Under the pieces are notes generated by a model, which worked only from the letters and a program-made list of their open reading frames with translations, was not told the DNA's origin and ran no database searches. DNA of 64,000 nt from positions 2,294,001 through 2,358,000 of the forward strand of contig CBDDLH010000016.1 in NCBI GenBank assembly GCA_965230565.1. Direction: 5' to 3'. This stretch comes from BCD1 sp965230565 (GTDB lineage Bacteria; Bacteroidota; Bacteroidia; Chitinophagales; Saprospiraceae). Position 1 is the stretch's first letter. Every line of letters starts with the position of its first letter. This document shows positions 14,788 through 23,231 of the stretch, one piece after another. The position numbers were made by a program, and so were the translations under genes.

Positions 14788-17388
14788 ATGATCACGCCAA
14801 AAAAGGAAAAACTTTTCCTTCAATGTTCCAAGCGCCAAAAATTCCCAATTTCCTATTTCAAAAGTGTTGCTGTCAAAACTGGAGAAAAACCGGATAGAGT
14901 TGTTTCCCTTTTTGACCATTTCCAATATCAATCCTCTGATCCTAAATTAAAACAAAAAACTGAGGTTTTAAGAACACTTAAGCAATCCAATCTGGAAGCT
15001 TACAAAAAGCAAAGGTTATTTGAATTACCTGCCTATGTCATCGGCGAGTGGGAAAGCCGGGGAAACTTAAAATCTGATCACCCCACCCTGCTGATTTTTG
15101 ATATTGACGGCGGGGATGAAGGCACCCACATTTTTAATCTTGCAAAGGCAAAAAAGAGTCCCTTCATCTATCGGGTTGAGCAAAGTCTTGGAGGTGGTAG
15201 CCGGGTTTATGTCTGGGCAAAATTTGACTTTAAGAACAGGCAAGTCACCTACCGCAAAATTGCGGAACACCTGGGAAGGTCTCTTTCACTTCCTTTGAAA
15301 TCTGATGGTAATTGCCTTGACAGGGAACATATCGACACCGTAACTTTTGAGGAAGCCAGAATGTGGTTTCCTGCCTTTACTTCTCCTGAGTTGGTTTATC
15401 ACAATGAAGACAGTCAAACCTTCGAACAACCTGACCTCGTACTACCTGTTCACACCAAAAAGCCACCAAGGCCAATTACAAATAGTATTTATGCCATAGA
15501 ATTCACTGAACAGGAAAAGATTGAGGACATCATCAGGCAAATTACTGAAAGCGGTACCGACATCACCAGGGGCCAAAGGGAATGGTTTACCAAAATTCAT
15601 TTGCCCATTGCAGATTATTTTGGAGAGAGTGGCCGGAACTACGTTCATGACATTTGCCAATTCCATCCTGACTACACACAGGAAGAAACCGACATCGAAT
15701 TTTCCAGGGCTTTGAAGAAGAAAACAGGTCAAGTGACCATAGGGTCTTTTTTTGATCATGCCCGGAAAAATGGTTTCTATTTTGACCCAAAACGCATTAT
15801 CGAAGGGCGCAAAAAAGAGGAAACAGAGGAGGAAAACAGGTCCATTGAGTCAAACCTGGAAAACCAGCCGATTCAGGAGGAGCTTTCGATCTATTCTGAA
15901 GACTTTTTCCAGTTTTACGAACTGCATAACCGGGAACCGAAAATCATTTACCTCAACCTAGTCCAATTACTTTTGAAACTCGGTTTCCGCCGTTATGATA
16001 TTAGTGGAGAGTTTTTCATTGTCAAAGTTGTTTCAAACGTGGTTCGTGAGTGTTCTCGACAAGAGGTTATTGACACCTTCGAAAATTACATTCTCCAGCA
16101 GGAGGACGAATTGCCGGAAGGTGTTTCAAGGGAAGATCTCCTTAATAAAATTTACGGTAGTATTGGCCGGTATTTTTCAAATGACATTTTGGGGCGACTC
16201 AGGCCGGAAGTACCGATTGTTTTCAATGAACACACTAAGGGCTCCGCTTTCTTTTATTACCAGAATGGTTTTGTTGAAGTCAGCAAAAATGGAATTGAAT
16301 TAAAGCCATACTCTGAACTCGATCACCATATTTGGGAAAATCAAATTCTAAAGAGAAACTTCGATCCCAAACGGGGTTATCCATACGTAAATTCTCCCTT
16401 CTACCAATTCATCAAAAACATTGCAAGTGCCTGGGAGAAACACCCTCATGAAGGTAGAGTAAACAAGTTCTATGAACCGACGAGGGTTGAATCCTTTATG
16501 ACAGTAATAGGTTATTTACTTCACTCCTTTTTTGAAAGAGAGCTTAAGGCCGTCATTTTTACCGACAGCCGACTTGGTGAAGATGATGAAGCCAATGGCC
16601 GATCAGGAAAAACACTACTGTTAAAAGCCCTGGGACACATTCTGAACCGGGATTTCAAAAAGAGTAAAACCTACGTTGAGCTCAATGGAAAAGACTTTGA
16701 TACCGGAAGGACTTTCAAATACCAGGAATTGGGACTTGATACTAAATTAATCCATATAAATGATGTTCAAAGGAAATTCAAATTTGAAGATCTTTTCAAC
16801 GACATCACCGATGGCATTAAGCGGGAACGAAAAAACGAAGCTCCTTCAATTATCCGGGCCAAAGTTGCCTTATCCACCAATTTAACGATCAAAGTTTCAG
16901 GATCCTCGGCCAAGGGACGGGCCATTGAACTAGAATTATCAGATTACTACGATGATAACTGGACACCCTACCGGGAGTTTGGAAAATGGTTTTTCGGAGA
17001 GTGGTCTTCAAAAGAGTGGTTTATGTTTGATTATTTTATGATGGATTGTGTAAAGGTCTACTTCCAAAAAGGCGTTGTGCTTCCTGGTACGATTAACCTT
17101 AATGAAAGAAAGAAAAAAGAAGAGACTTCACCGGAGTTTATTTTGTGGATGGAGGACCAGATTAAAAGCATCCAAATTTTTCAGGAGTTCGATAAGACAA
17201 TGCTTTACAACGGTTTCACAGAAGAATTCCCTGATTTCTCCAATTGGTTATCACAAAGGCGATTCACCAAATGGCTTAAGACATTTTGTGATTATGATGA
17301 ACGTTTTGAGCCCATTACTTCAGAAATGGAAAGAAGGGCAAACAGTAATAGTTATGTCACAATCAAAAGAAAAGCGCAACAGGATTAA
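14788..17388 (+). CDS. Primase-helicase replication protein of the element
   Basis: 866 residues. The N-terminal third resembles the VirE-N/BT4734-like and primase-like domains of Bacteroidota elements: LLIFDIDG (102-108) offers an acidic DxD pair, followed by EQSLGGGSRVYVW. A basic/acidic linker at about 330-370 leads to a C-terminal helicase-like ATPase with Walker A GRSGKTLL at 604-611 and a Walker B-like LIHINDV at 654-660. A sensor-like VALSTNLTIKVSG follows at about 693-705, then RGREL-type replacement GRAIELEL. This layout fits a superfamily-3-type replicative helicase joined to a primase. The iteron cluster directly downstream supports autonomous replication after excision. The catalytic assignments are from motif reading only. 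Confidence 0.8.
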   Translation: MITPKKEKLFLQCSKRQKFPISYFKSVAVKTGEKPDRVVSLFDHFQYQSSDPKLKQKTEVLRTLKQSNLEAYKKQRLFELPAYVIGEWESRGNLKSDHPTLLIFDIDGGDEGTHIFNLAKAKKSPFIYRVEQSLGGGSRVYVWAKFDFKNRQVTYRKIAEHLGRSLSLPLKSDGNCLDREHIDTVTFEEARMWFPAFTSPELVYHNEDSQTFEQPDLVLPVHTKKPPRPITNSIYAIEFTEQEKIEDIIRQITESGTDITRGQREWFTKIHLPIADYFGESGRNYVHDICQFHPDYTQEETDIEFSRALKKKTGQVTIGSFFDHARKNGFYFDPKRIIEGRKKEETEEENRSIESNLENQPIQEELSIYSEDFFQFYELHNREPKIIYLNLVQLLLKLGFRRYDISGEFFIVKVVSNVVRECSRQEVIDTFENYILQQEDELPEGVSREDLLNKIYGSIGRYFSNDILGRLRPEVPIVFNEHTKGSAFFYYQNGFVEVSKNGIELKPYSELDHHIWENQILKRNFDPKRGYPYVNSPFYQFIKNIASAWEKHPHEGRVNKFYEPTRVESFMTVIGYLLHSFFERELKAVIFTDSRLGEDDEANGRSGKTLLLKALGHILNRDFKKSKTYVELNGKDFDTGRTFKYQELGLDTKLIHINDVQRKFKFEDLFNDITDGIKRERKNEAPSIIRAKVALSTNLTIKVSGSSAKGRAIELELSDYYDDNWTPYREFGKWFFGEWSSKEWFMFDYFMMDCVKVYFQKGVVLPGTINLNERKKKEETSPEFILWMEDQIKSIQIFQEFDKTMLYNGFTEEFPDFSNWLSQRRFTKWLKTFCDYDERFEPITSEMERRANSNSYVTIKRKAQQD

Positions 17389-17426
17389 GCGATGAAAACA
17401 TATATCCCCAATTTTCGCATTTTTTT

Positions 17427-17662
17427 ATGCACTTATGCACTATTCGGACTTAAGGAGTTTATAATCAAAGAATTGGTTTTAAAAAGTCAGTGCATATCCT
17501 TAAAAAGAAATGCACTGTTTGAAGTTGCTTTATGCACTTATGCACTGAACTGTATTTTTAGAGTGCATAAGTTATGCACTGGAGTTCATAAAAATATCGG
17601 GAAATGCACTTAATAAAAAATTGATTTTTAGAGAGTTAAATGGTCAAAGTGCATAAGTGCAT
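17427..17662. repeat. Iteron-like cluster of TGCACT/AGTGCA motifs (putative origin)
   Basis: Eleven copies of ATGCACT or its complement AGTGCAT occur in 236 bp: 17427, 17435, 17489, 17510, 17532, 17540, 17562, 17574, 17604, 17648 and 17656. Several are tandem at 8-bp spacing (ATGCACTTATGCACT). One pair forms a perfect 19-bp palindrome at 17562-17580. The cluster fills the 411-bp gap after the primase-helicase, the usual place of a replication origin. The rest of the gap (17663-17799) has a small CACC/GGTG hairpin near 17731 and nothing coding. Confidence 0.75.
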
Positions 17663-17799
17663 TTAAAACAGCTATTTGAGCGGGTATGATTTCCCCTTCC
17701 CTGTCGCCTTCCTAAACCGTGTCACAAAAAACACCCCGTCCGGTGCCACCAAGCTACCCGAACGAGGCATTATTTAACAAAAGTTAAACGATCTAATTT

Positions 17800-19314
17800 A
17801 TGAAAATTTTAAGATCATTGCCGAGTAACAAAGACTTTTTCGATACCTACGCTCCCTTGTCCAGGAATATCAAGGGAGTCGGAGTGTTTGCCCAACTGGT
17901 TAGTGGAGTTACAGAGTTGGGCATAATTTACACCGGAATGTTACATGCTTTGAAGCCTCTGGATTTAGGCATTTGGGAACCCGTTCTGGCTGCCATGGTC
18001 GCAGTGATCGGAACGGCCACTATTGAGTTAGGTTTGCGACAGGCGTTCCCGAAAGCCATTGACTCTATCCTTCATAACAGGTGGACCGGTTTACATCTCC
18101 CCATTTCTATTTTTGTTTGGCTTTTGTCATTCGTTTTAATGGTCACCTCCGGGCTGCTTTCTTTTAAGAACAGTTATGTGATCGTTGACAACTTCACCCC
18201 AGAAGTAATTGATCAGACCACCTCCGAGGCCGATAGCCTATACAGGGAAGTAAAGGCGAACCTTCAGGTCCAATACAAGCAGGACAGCATAATGATCGAA
18301 AATATATTCAGGAGTAAAACGGAAGCTGCCACCAATTCCTTTAACAAAAAGATCGAATCCAAACTAAGGGCCATTGTAGGGTATGAAAACCGGGAAGCCC
18401 GGACAAATCATAGCTATGCTACCAGGAAAGACAGAATCCGCCAAAACATTGCAGACCTGGAAGCATATAAAGCCGATAGCCTGGCGATCCTGGCAACACT
18501 AAAGGCTAATGACCTTTTTTCTTTAAAAACGAACTACAACAAAGCCATGGCCGATACAAAAACAATCCACATGGAGGCCGTTAACCAGGTCGTAAACGAT
18601 AATAAACAGGCCAAAACAGACCGGGAAGCCATTGTAAACAGTTACGGGGGCGGTTTAGGATGGTTTACAGTCGTTTGTTTATTCCTTTTTGCCGTTTCCG
18701 TTATCCTGGACCGGATTTATCGTAAAGGTGCGGGGATCAGAGAAAATGTTATGATCGAAGCCTACGATTTCCGGCCTTCTGCTTTAAGGGAATGGGTTGC
18801 TTCCATCCGGGAAAGAATCAATTACCTGCTACATAACAAAATCAAATCCTTCGCTGATCAAACCCCGGCTGCTCCATTACCTCCTCAACCAGGAGCCGTT
18901 TACGATATGGCGGAAGCGTTACAGCATGTTACATTGAAGTTACAACTCCACCAGGGCAGTAACACGGGCAAGGTAATCTCTCTGGAAACCAAACAACCGG
19001 AAACAGCCCTGTTAGAACCACCCCGCACGATGGGATTTAAGAAACAAAAACCCCTTAATAGTTCGTGTGACCTTTATAGCCCACGAACCACGAACCACGA
19101 AACCACGAAAAACAGTTTCGAGACGGTGGATTTACGACAGGCAAAACAACGGCTGAAACGCTACAAAAAACGCCTGGGAGGACATCAGCAAAAAGCGATC
19201 AAACAGCAGCAGGCGACAGGTAAAGTAGTTAAGAGAACCGTACAGGCCATTAAGAATAATGAACAGTGGGTAGCATACTGGGAAGATGTGATAAACAACC
19301 TTTCCAAAAGATAG
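17800..19314 (+). CDS. Four-TM membrane protein with central coiled coil, unknown
   Basis: 504 residues. Three hydrophobic segments lie near the N-terminus (about 27-50, 58-78, 101-121). A long Lys/Glu/Ala-rich region follows (about 135-280, likely coiled coil and extracytoplasmic), then a fourth TM segment (about 287-306, GWFTVVCLFLFAVSVILDRI) and a basic cytoplasmic tail (KQRLKRYKKRLGGHQQKAIK). No family is recognised. It could be a mobilisation or cell-surface protein of the element. The tail contains a short stretch encoded by CCACGAA heptamers at 19081-19109, an apparent repeat insertion that keeps the frame. It is flanked by the iterons and the RHH gene. Confidence 0.65.
   Translation: MKILRSLPSNKDFFDTYAPLSRNIKGVGVFAQLVSGVTELGIIYTGMLHALKPLDLGIWEPVLAAMVAVIGTATIELGLRQAFPKAIDSILHNRWTGLHLPISIFVWLLSFVLMVTSGLLSFKNSYVIVDNFTPEVIDQTTSEADSLYREVKANLQVQYKQDSIMIENIFRSKTEAATNSFNKKIESKLRAIVGYENREARTNHSYATRKDRIRQNIADLEAYKADSLAILATLKANDLFSLKTNYNKAMADTKTIHMEAVNQVVNDNKQAKTDREAIVNSYGGGLGWFTVVCLFLFAVSVILDRIYRKGAGIRENVMIEAYDFRPSALREWVASIRERINYLLHNKIKSFADQTPAAPLPPQPGAVYDMAEALQHVTLKLQLHQGSNTGKVISLETKQPETALLEPPRTMGFKKQKPLNSSCDLYSPRTTNHETTKNSFETVDLRQAKQRLKRYKKRLGGHQQKAIKQQQATGKVVKRTVQAIKNNEQWVAYWEDVINNLSKR
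19081..19109 (+). repeat. CCACGAA heptamers inside a coding region
   Basis: Three CCACGAA units in perfect register (19081-19101), one spacer A, and a fourth unit (19103-19109). They encode the low-complexity PRTTNHETT stretch in the tail of the membrane protein. Intergenic heptamer arrays elsewhere have the same period but other sequences. Confidence 0.75.
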
Positions 19315-19467
19315 ACGTCCACCATTCATTACTTTGAAAACCCCACGTTTACATGAGCTAACCAGCGTTAACAGTACAAAAAAACGCTCCGGGGCAATCT
19401 TCCGCCCTCTATTGCATCCTGTTAACACTCCTTGTTTATTTGTGTTTTCATTCGTAAACAAAAAATA

Positions 19468-20025
19468 ATGACCATGGCTAAAGTTACCATAGGCTTCAGG
19501 ACCGATCCTGAGATAAAAAACGAACTCCTGGAAAAGGCAAAAGACCTGGGGATTTCATTAAGCGATTATTGCGAAAATTTGATCGTTATCAGGAGGAATA
19601 ATGTTAATGACAATGGCTTCCGTAAACCTGTGTTAACCGAGTCGGATATGGATATTATCGAAGAGGTTCTTGCTGATCAATTGCACAGTTTTTTTAAGGG
19701 CCATCGCCCGGACAATCTGCTTGATGAATGGGAAGAAACTGATAAAGACGAGCTCCAGGAGGAAGAAAATACCCGGGAGGAAGAGGATGATATTCCAACC
19801 TATGAAAACCTCATAGGGCTCTTGGAACTGCCCGAAAAACAGGCTTCCAACCTTTCTGATTATATTCTAAAATCGGCAGAGGTCCTGGAAGTGGAAGAGG
19901 AGGAGGTTATTGCAAAGATGCTGGCCTATGCTTATGAAGAACTGGCTCCGAAGAAGGGTGGTGTTTTTAACCGGGGAATCGGCCAGGTGTCCTCAGATAA
20001 TGCCTTCGCTGAATTATGGTGGTAA
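19468..20025 (+). CDS. Ribbon-helix-helix-type DNA-binding protein with acidic tail
   Basis: 185 residues from the ATG at 19468; MAKV at 19474 is equally possible, while upstream codons are unlikely. The first about 45 residues (AKVTIGFRTDPEIKNELLEKAKDLGISLSDYCENL) fit a ribbon-helix-helix fold: beta-strand with basic/polar side chains, then two helices with the G-S-turn. A strongly acidic middle (about 95-125) and a helical C-terminal part follow. RHH proteins of mobile elements serve as repressors or as accessory nicking/partition factors. The partner is not visible, and its terminator follows 60 bp downstream. Confidence 0.65.
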   Translation: MTMAKVTIGFRTDPEIKNELLEKAKDLGISLSDYCENLIVIRRNNVNDNGFRKPVLTESDMDIIEEVLADQLHSFFKGHRPDNLLDEWEETDKDELQEEENTREEEDDIPTYENLIGLLELPEKQASNLSDYILKSAEVLEVEEEEVIAKMLAYAYEELAPKKGGVFNRGIGQVSSDNAFAELWW

Positions 20026-20084
20026 GCGATCTTTTTCAATAGGCATTCTATTCAGTAGGTTAGTTTAATTTTCATAATATTTCG

Positions 20085-20117
20085 ATCCCAGGTTGCGGTT
20101 GTGACCTGGGATTTTTT
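20085..20117 (+). terminator. Rho-independent terminator
   Basis: A 9-bp perfect stem ATCCCAGGT/ACCTGGGAT (20085-20093, 20104-20112), a 10-nt loop and a T6 tract. It ends the RHH gene and separates the element backbone from its cargo. Confidence 0.9.
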
Positions 20118-20214
20118 GTCTTCCCCTCTGTTTTCTTTCTAAAACTTTCTGCATATTTTCCGTATATTGGCCTACTAGGGCGACAACAGCAACTCAGGAC
20201 AAAAAAGACAAAAA

Positions 20215-20850
20215 ATGAAAACCTTCATTTTAGATATCATCCCTAAAATTCAAAGACACTCCCAAAAGCTTGAAAATCTGACCCTGCTTACTAACCAGCA
20301 CTGGGTAGTCATTGATGAAATTGAAAATTCCAAAAGCGTATATATTTTCCGAAGTAATGGAGACCTGCTTGTTTCCAAAAATGGAAAAGTTAATAAAGCC
20401 AAATGGGAATACCTGGGAAACAATTCACTTTTGATAGATATTGATTCAGATAGCTACCTTTTCAAGCATGGTTTTTTTGACGAAAAAGTCCTTGCCCTAA
20501 AACTTGATGGAAAGGAAGAATATGCCCTGCTTTTAAATGAAACTGCCTATAAAAAAGAATTGAATTCTATTGAGAGGGTAAATGAATTTTTAGAGGACAA
20601 TTATCTAAAACAAGGAAGTTTACCCTTTAATGAAGAACAAAAAATTGGTCCAATAGAAAGAGAAGTGAAATTCTACGAAACGGATGAAGGACAGATTGAG
20701 GTGCAAATTGTTAGAAGTAATGAAGGCCCCTGGATTGGAGACCCTGTATGGTTAAATGGTAATCCAGCTCCAGACGGAAAATATTACATTGGTGTTTTTA
20801 AGGCTATTATTGTCGAAGAGGCTAAAGTAAAAAAAACATCCTGGATTTAA
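20215..20850 (+). CDS. Conserved-looking hypothetical protein
   Basis: 211 residues, soluble, no signal peptide. Distinctive stretches are LTLLTNQHWVVIDEIENSKSVYIFRSNGDLLVS and KWEYLGNNSLLIDIDSDSYLFKHGFFDEKVLAL: an all-beta, repeating strand pattern that looks like a known but functionally undescribed Bacteroidota cytosolic family. The C-terminal part (GQIEVQIVRSNEGPWIGDPVWLNGNPAPDGKYYIG) resembles a short separate beta domain. It starts a new transcription unit after the terminator, with the next ORF 22 bp downstream. Function unknown. Confidence 0.65.
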   Translation: MKTFILDIIPKIQRHSQKLENLTLLTNQHWVVIDEIENSKSVYIFRSNGDLLVSKNGKVNKAKWEYLGNNSLLIDIDSDSYLFKHGFFDEKVLALKLDGKEEYALLLNETAYKKELNSIERVNEFLEDNYLKQGSLPFNEEQKIGPIEREVKFYETDEGQIEVQIVRSNEGPWIGDPVWLNGNPAPDGKYYIGVFKAIIVEEAKVKKTSWI

Positions 20851-20872
20851 CTACCCGGTAAAACTCAGAATC

Positions 20873-21274
20873 ATGGAAAATGAACTTGCAATAAAATTAG
20901 AACCACAAATTGAAGATTTAATAATCCAACATTTAAAGGAAGTAAAATTGATTAACCTTTTAAATGAAAAGGGAGAAATTTCTATCAAAGGAGAAGGGAA
21001 GCCATCTGATAGAGGATTTGATTTAGATTATAACTCTTTTATGATAGAAAAGTATGGGTTTGAAGAAGAGAACGGCCTGTATAAGTTTTTGACTGTTATG
21101 TGGAAAATGCCTTACCGTATAAAAAAGGGCCAACACCAACATCAAAACTCACCTGACAAAAGTATTTCTGGAATAATACCTGAAATACTTTTCAAGTTGA
21201 AGTTCAACCAAAATACAGGAAAACCAGAATTGGAGCTAATGAAAAAGATCAAATCAAGTTATCGAGCTCGATAA
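20873..21274 (+). CDS. Hypothetical protein
   Basis: 133 residues. A helical N-terminus (EPQIEDLIIQHLKEVKLINLLNEKGEI) is followed by a mixed region (KPSDRGFDLDYNSFMIEKYGFEEENGLYKFLTVMWKMPYRIKKGQHQHQN) and a basic end. It has no TM or signal peptide and is not recognised. It lies 22 bp after the previous gene and is probably co-transcribed. The following 227 bp (21275-21501) hold no gene but include the 29-bp repeat at 21451. Confidence 0.6.
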   Translation: MENELAIKLEPQIEDLIIQHLKEVKLINLLNEKGEISIKGEGKPSDRGFDLDYNSFMIEKYGFEEENGLYKFLTVMWKMPYRIKKGQHQHQNSPDKSISGIIPEILFKLKFNQNTGKPELELMKKIKSSYRAR

Positions 21275-21450
21275 CTAATATTACTCTTTGGTTCAGATCA
21301 GAAAAGAAGGACAGGAACCGAAATATACTTTAGAGGAATAAGGTTAGCCTAAGAATACATTTAAAATGGGATCTCTTTAATGGAAGAAGTGGGTAATGAA
21401 GAATTTGAAGGGGAAATTAGCCCCTTTATCAGGTATTGGTGTTGTAAATT

Positions 21451-21479
21451 GTATTAGCCATCATTAGATCTGACAGTCA
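21451..21479 (+). repeat. 29-bp imperfect direct repeat, left copy
   Basis: GTATTAGCCATCATTAGATC with TGACAGTCA; 24 of 29 bases match the copy at 27941-27969 in the same orientation. The two copies enclose the SH3 protein, OLD nuclease and R-M genes. Confidence 0.6.
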
Positions 21480-21501
21480 TTCTGTTGAAAGTAAAATTTA
21501 A

Positions 21502-22917
21502 TTAATTTTTTGATTTCAATTTCTCCATTTCGTAAGACTTATTGATGATGTAATCATTTATATAACCTGAATACCCATCAACATATACCTTCCAAAAACC
21601 ATCTTCATATCCAACTACTCTTACCCTTACCCCCTTTCCTATTGGCTTAATCCTATCTGTCGGTCGGGGATATCTCCAAAGTTGCCCAGATGTCTTTGTG
21701 GTTGTGTAAACAGAACTGCTAGCACTTGAGTTATAAGTATTTGAACTAGTTTTATTGTCACCGGTTTTAAAGCCCTCCATTTCATAGGATTTATTAATAG
21801 TGTAATCACTTATATATCCTGAAGATCCATCAACATACACCTTCCAAAAACCATCTTCATATCCAACCACTCTCACCCTAACCCCCTTTTCTATTGGCCT
21901 AATCCTATCCGTTTGCCGAGGATATCTCCAAAGTTGCCCAGATGTCTTTGTTGTTGTATAAACAGAACTGCTAGTGCCTGAGTAATAAGTATTTGAACTA
22001 GTTTTATTGTCACCGGTTTTAAAGCCCTCCATTTCATAGGATTTATTAATAGTGTAATCACTTATATATCCAGAATAACCATCAACATACACCTTCCAAA
22101 AACCATCTTCATATCCAACTACTCTTACCCTCACTCCCTTTTCTATTGGTTTAATTCTATCTGTTTGCCGAGGGTATCTCCAAAGTTGCCCCGATGTCTT
22201 TGTTGTTGTATAAACAGAACTGTTATTTGTTGAAGTAGTAGAGCTAGTATTAGGATTCGTTTCGGATTGATAACCAGAATAGTAATTAATTTTATCAATA
22301 ATAGAATTCCAGGTATCAACATCGAATTCACCATTTACATCAAAACAACTTCCAAAACTATCGTAGTAATCCCGAATAAGATCCAGGTTTTCTAAAATAT
22401 AAATTAGTACACCGTTGTCCGTTTTTAACTGCATATTACTACGCGTGAAATAGCCATAAAAATCACCGTAAAAATCAACTATTGCGGGGGGCTTATTGGC
22501 ATATTTATACCAAGGTGAATAATTACTTGTGGCTGAACCAAAAACTGATTGTTTATTCCAGATGTTTTCATCAGATGAATAATAAAACGGTTTCATCCCA
22601 AAACTTCCATTCCTATTCCAAAGTGAAAGTTTGTCATATTTATCACAATTTAGGCATCCTAAATAAGTATTATGTCCGTTTGTTCCTCCGTATAAATGGA
22701 CCTTCCCGCGGTATTTTTGTTTTAATAAATATTTGGCTTGCTCTTCTTCAAATTTAGCCTTAGCAAGCATTATTGCTAATAGTTGATCAGGGTTCGAAGT
22801 ACCAAATTGCAGATTTTCAGCTGCCTTTCTCTTGTGATAAATACTTATTTGGGCCTGTAATTCGCAACCTAAAAAGATCAATATTAAAATTGCTATTGTT
22901 GTAAATTTTGGTTTCAT
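21502..22917 (-). CDS. Exported protein with three bacterial SH3-like repeats
   Basis: 471 residues. The N-terminal hydrophobic signal (MKPKFTTIAILILIFLGCEL) contains a Cys at 18, so it may be a lipoprotein, although Phe at -3 is atypical; cleavage after LQAQ is the alternative. Residues about 25-230 are an unrecognised Tyr/Asn-rich domain with a CLNC pair. Then three nearly identical 84-residue units follow, each with an SH3b-like core (TSGQLWRYPRQTDRIKPIEK, VRVVGYEDGFWKVYVDGYSG). The DNA period is exactly 252 bp. SH3b domains usually bind peptidoglycan or peptides at the surface. It is the only exported protein in the cargo and points away from the OLD gene; its role is unknown. Confidence 0.8.
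   Translation of the reverse strand: MKPKFTTIAILILIFLGCELQAQISIYHKRKAAENLQFGTSNPDQLLAIMLAKAKFEEEQAKYLLKQKYRGKVHLYGGTNGHNTYLGCLNCDKYDKLSLWNRNGSFGMKPFYYSSDENIWNKQSVFGSATSNYSPWYKYANKPPAIVDFYGDFYGYFTRSNMQLKTDNGVLIYILENLDLIRDYYDSFGSCFDVNGEFDVDTWNSIIDKINYYSGYQSETNPNTSSTTSTNNSSVYTTTKTSGQLWRYPRQTDRIKPIEKGVRVRVVGYEDGFWKVYVDGYSGYISDYTINKSYEMEGFKTGDNKTSSNTYYSGTSSSVYTTTKTSGQLWRYPRQTDRIRPIEKGVRVRVVGYEDGFWKVYVDGSSGYISDYTINKSYEMEGFKTGDNKTSSNTYNSSASSSVYTTTKTSGQLWRYPRPTDRIKPIGKGVRVRVVGYEDGFWKVYVDGYSGYINDYIINKSYEMEKLKSKN
21510..22220 (-). repeat. Three 252-bp tandem repeats
   Basis: The word TATCTCCAAAGTTGCC starts at 21671, 21923 and 22175, a constant 252-bp step. The copies differ at only scattered positions, including the linkers, which indicates recent duplication of the SH3 unit. 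Confidence 0.85.
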
Positions 22918-23231
22918 AATTAGGCTGATATCGTAAAAAAATGAATTTCAAAATTGGCCAATCTAAATAGATTAAATTTTCAACTTGCTAAAAACACAAA
23001 TAACCCGCAGCATCACTACGAGTTATTTATCCGACACACCATATAGCCTCGGACCTCGTTGGATCTTCGCCGTTTTTGGTGTTCAATTGGAGGAAAAGCA
23101 ATTTAAGGAAAAATTAGTATTTTTTCAATATGATTTTTGTATTCTTTTTGTTAATTTGTCACAGTTTGGCAACCTTAAAATAGTTTTTAGAAGTGCCATG
23201 GTTGAATATTATTGAAGACAAAATTACCCCC
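22918..23231. other. Gene-free promoter region between divergent genes
   Basis: A 314-bp gap between the SH3 protein and OLD gene starts. An imperfect hairpin (AATAACCCG/CGAGTTATT, 22998-23026) lies near the middle, and the part nearest the OLD gene is very A/T-rich. At 23195-23212, GCCATGGTTGAATATTAT repeats exactly the sequence around the Fic gene start codon (36267-36284). No further gene is supported. Confidence 0.5.

Noticed and set aside
17392..17613. A 73-residue ORF after the primase-helicase
   Set aside because: Its sequence is made of the TGCACT iterons (repeated CTYAL words); no start context or homology-like composition.
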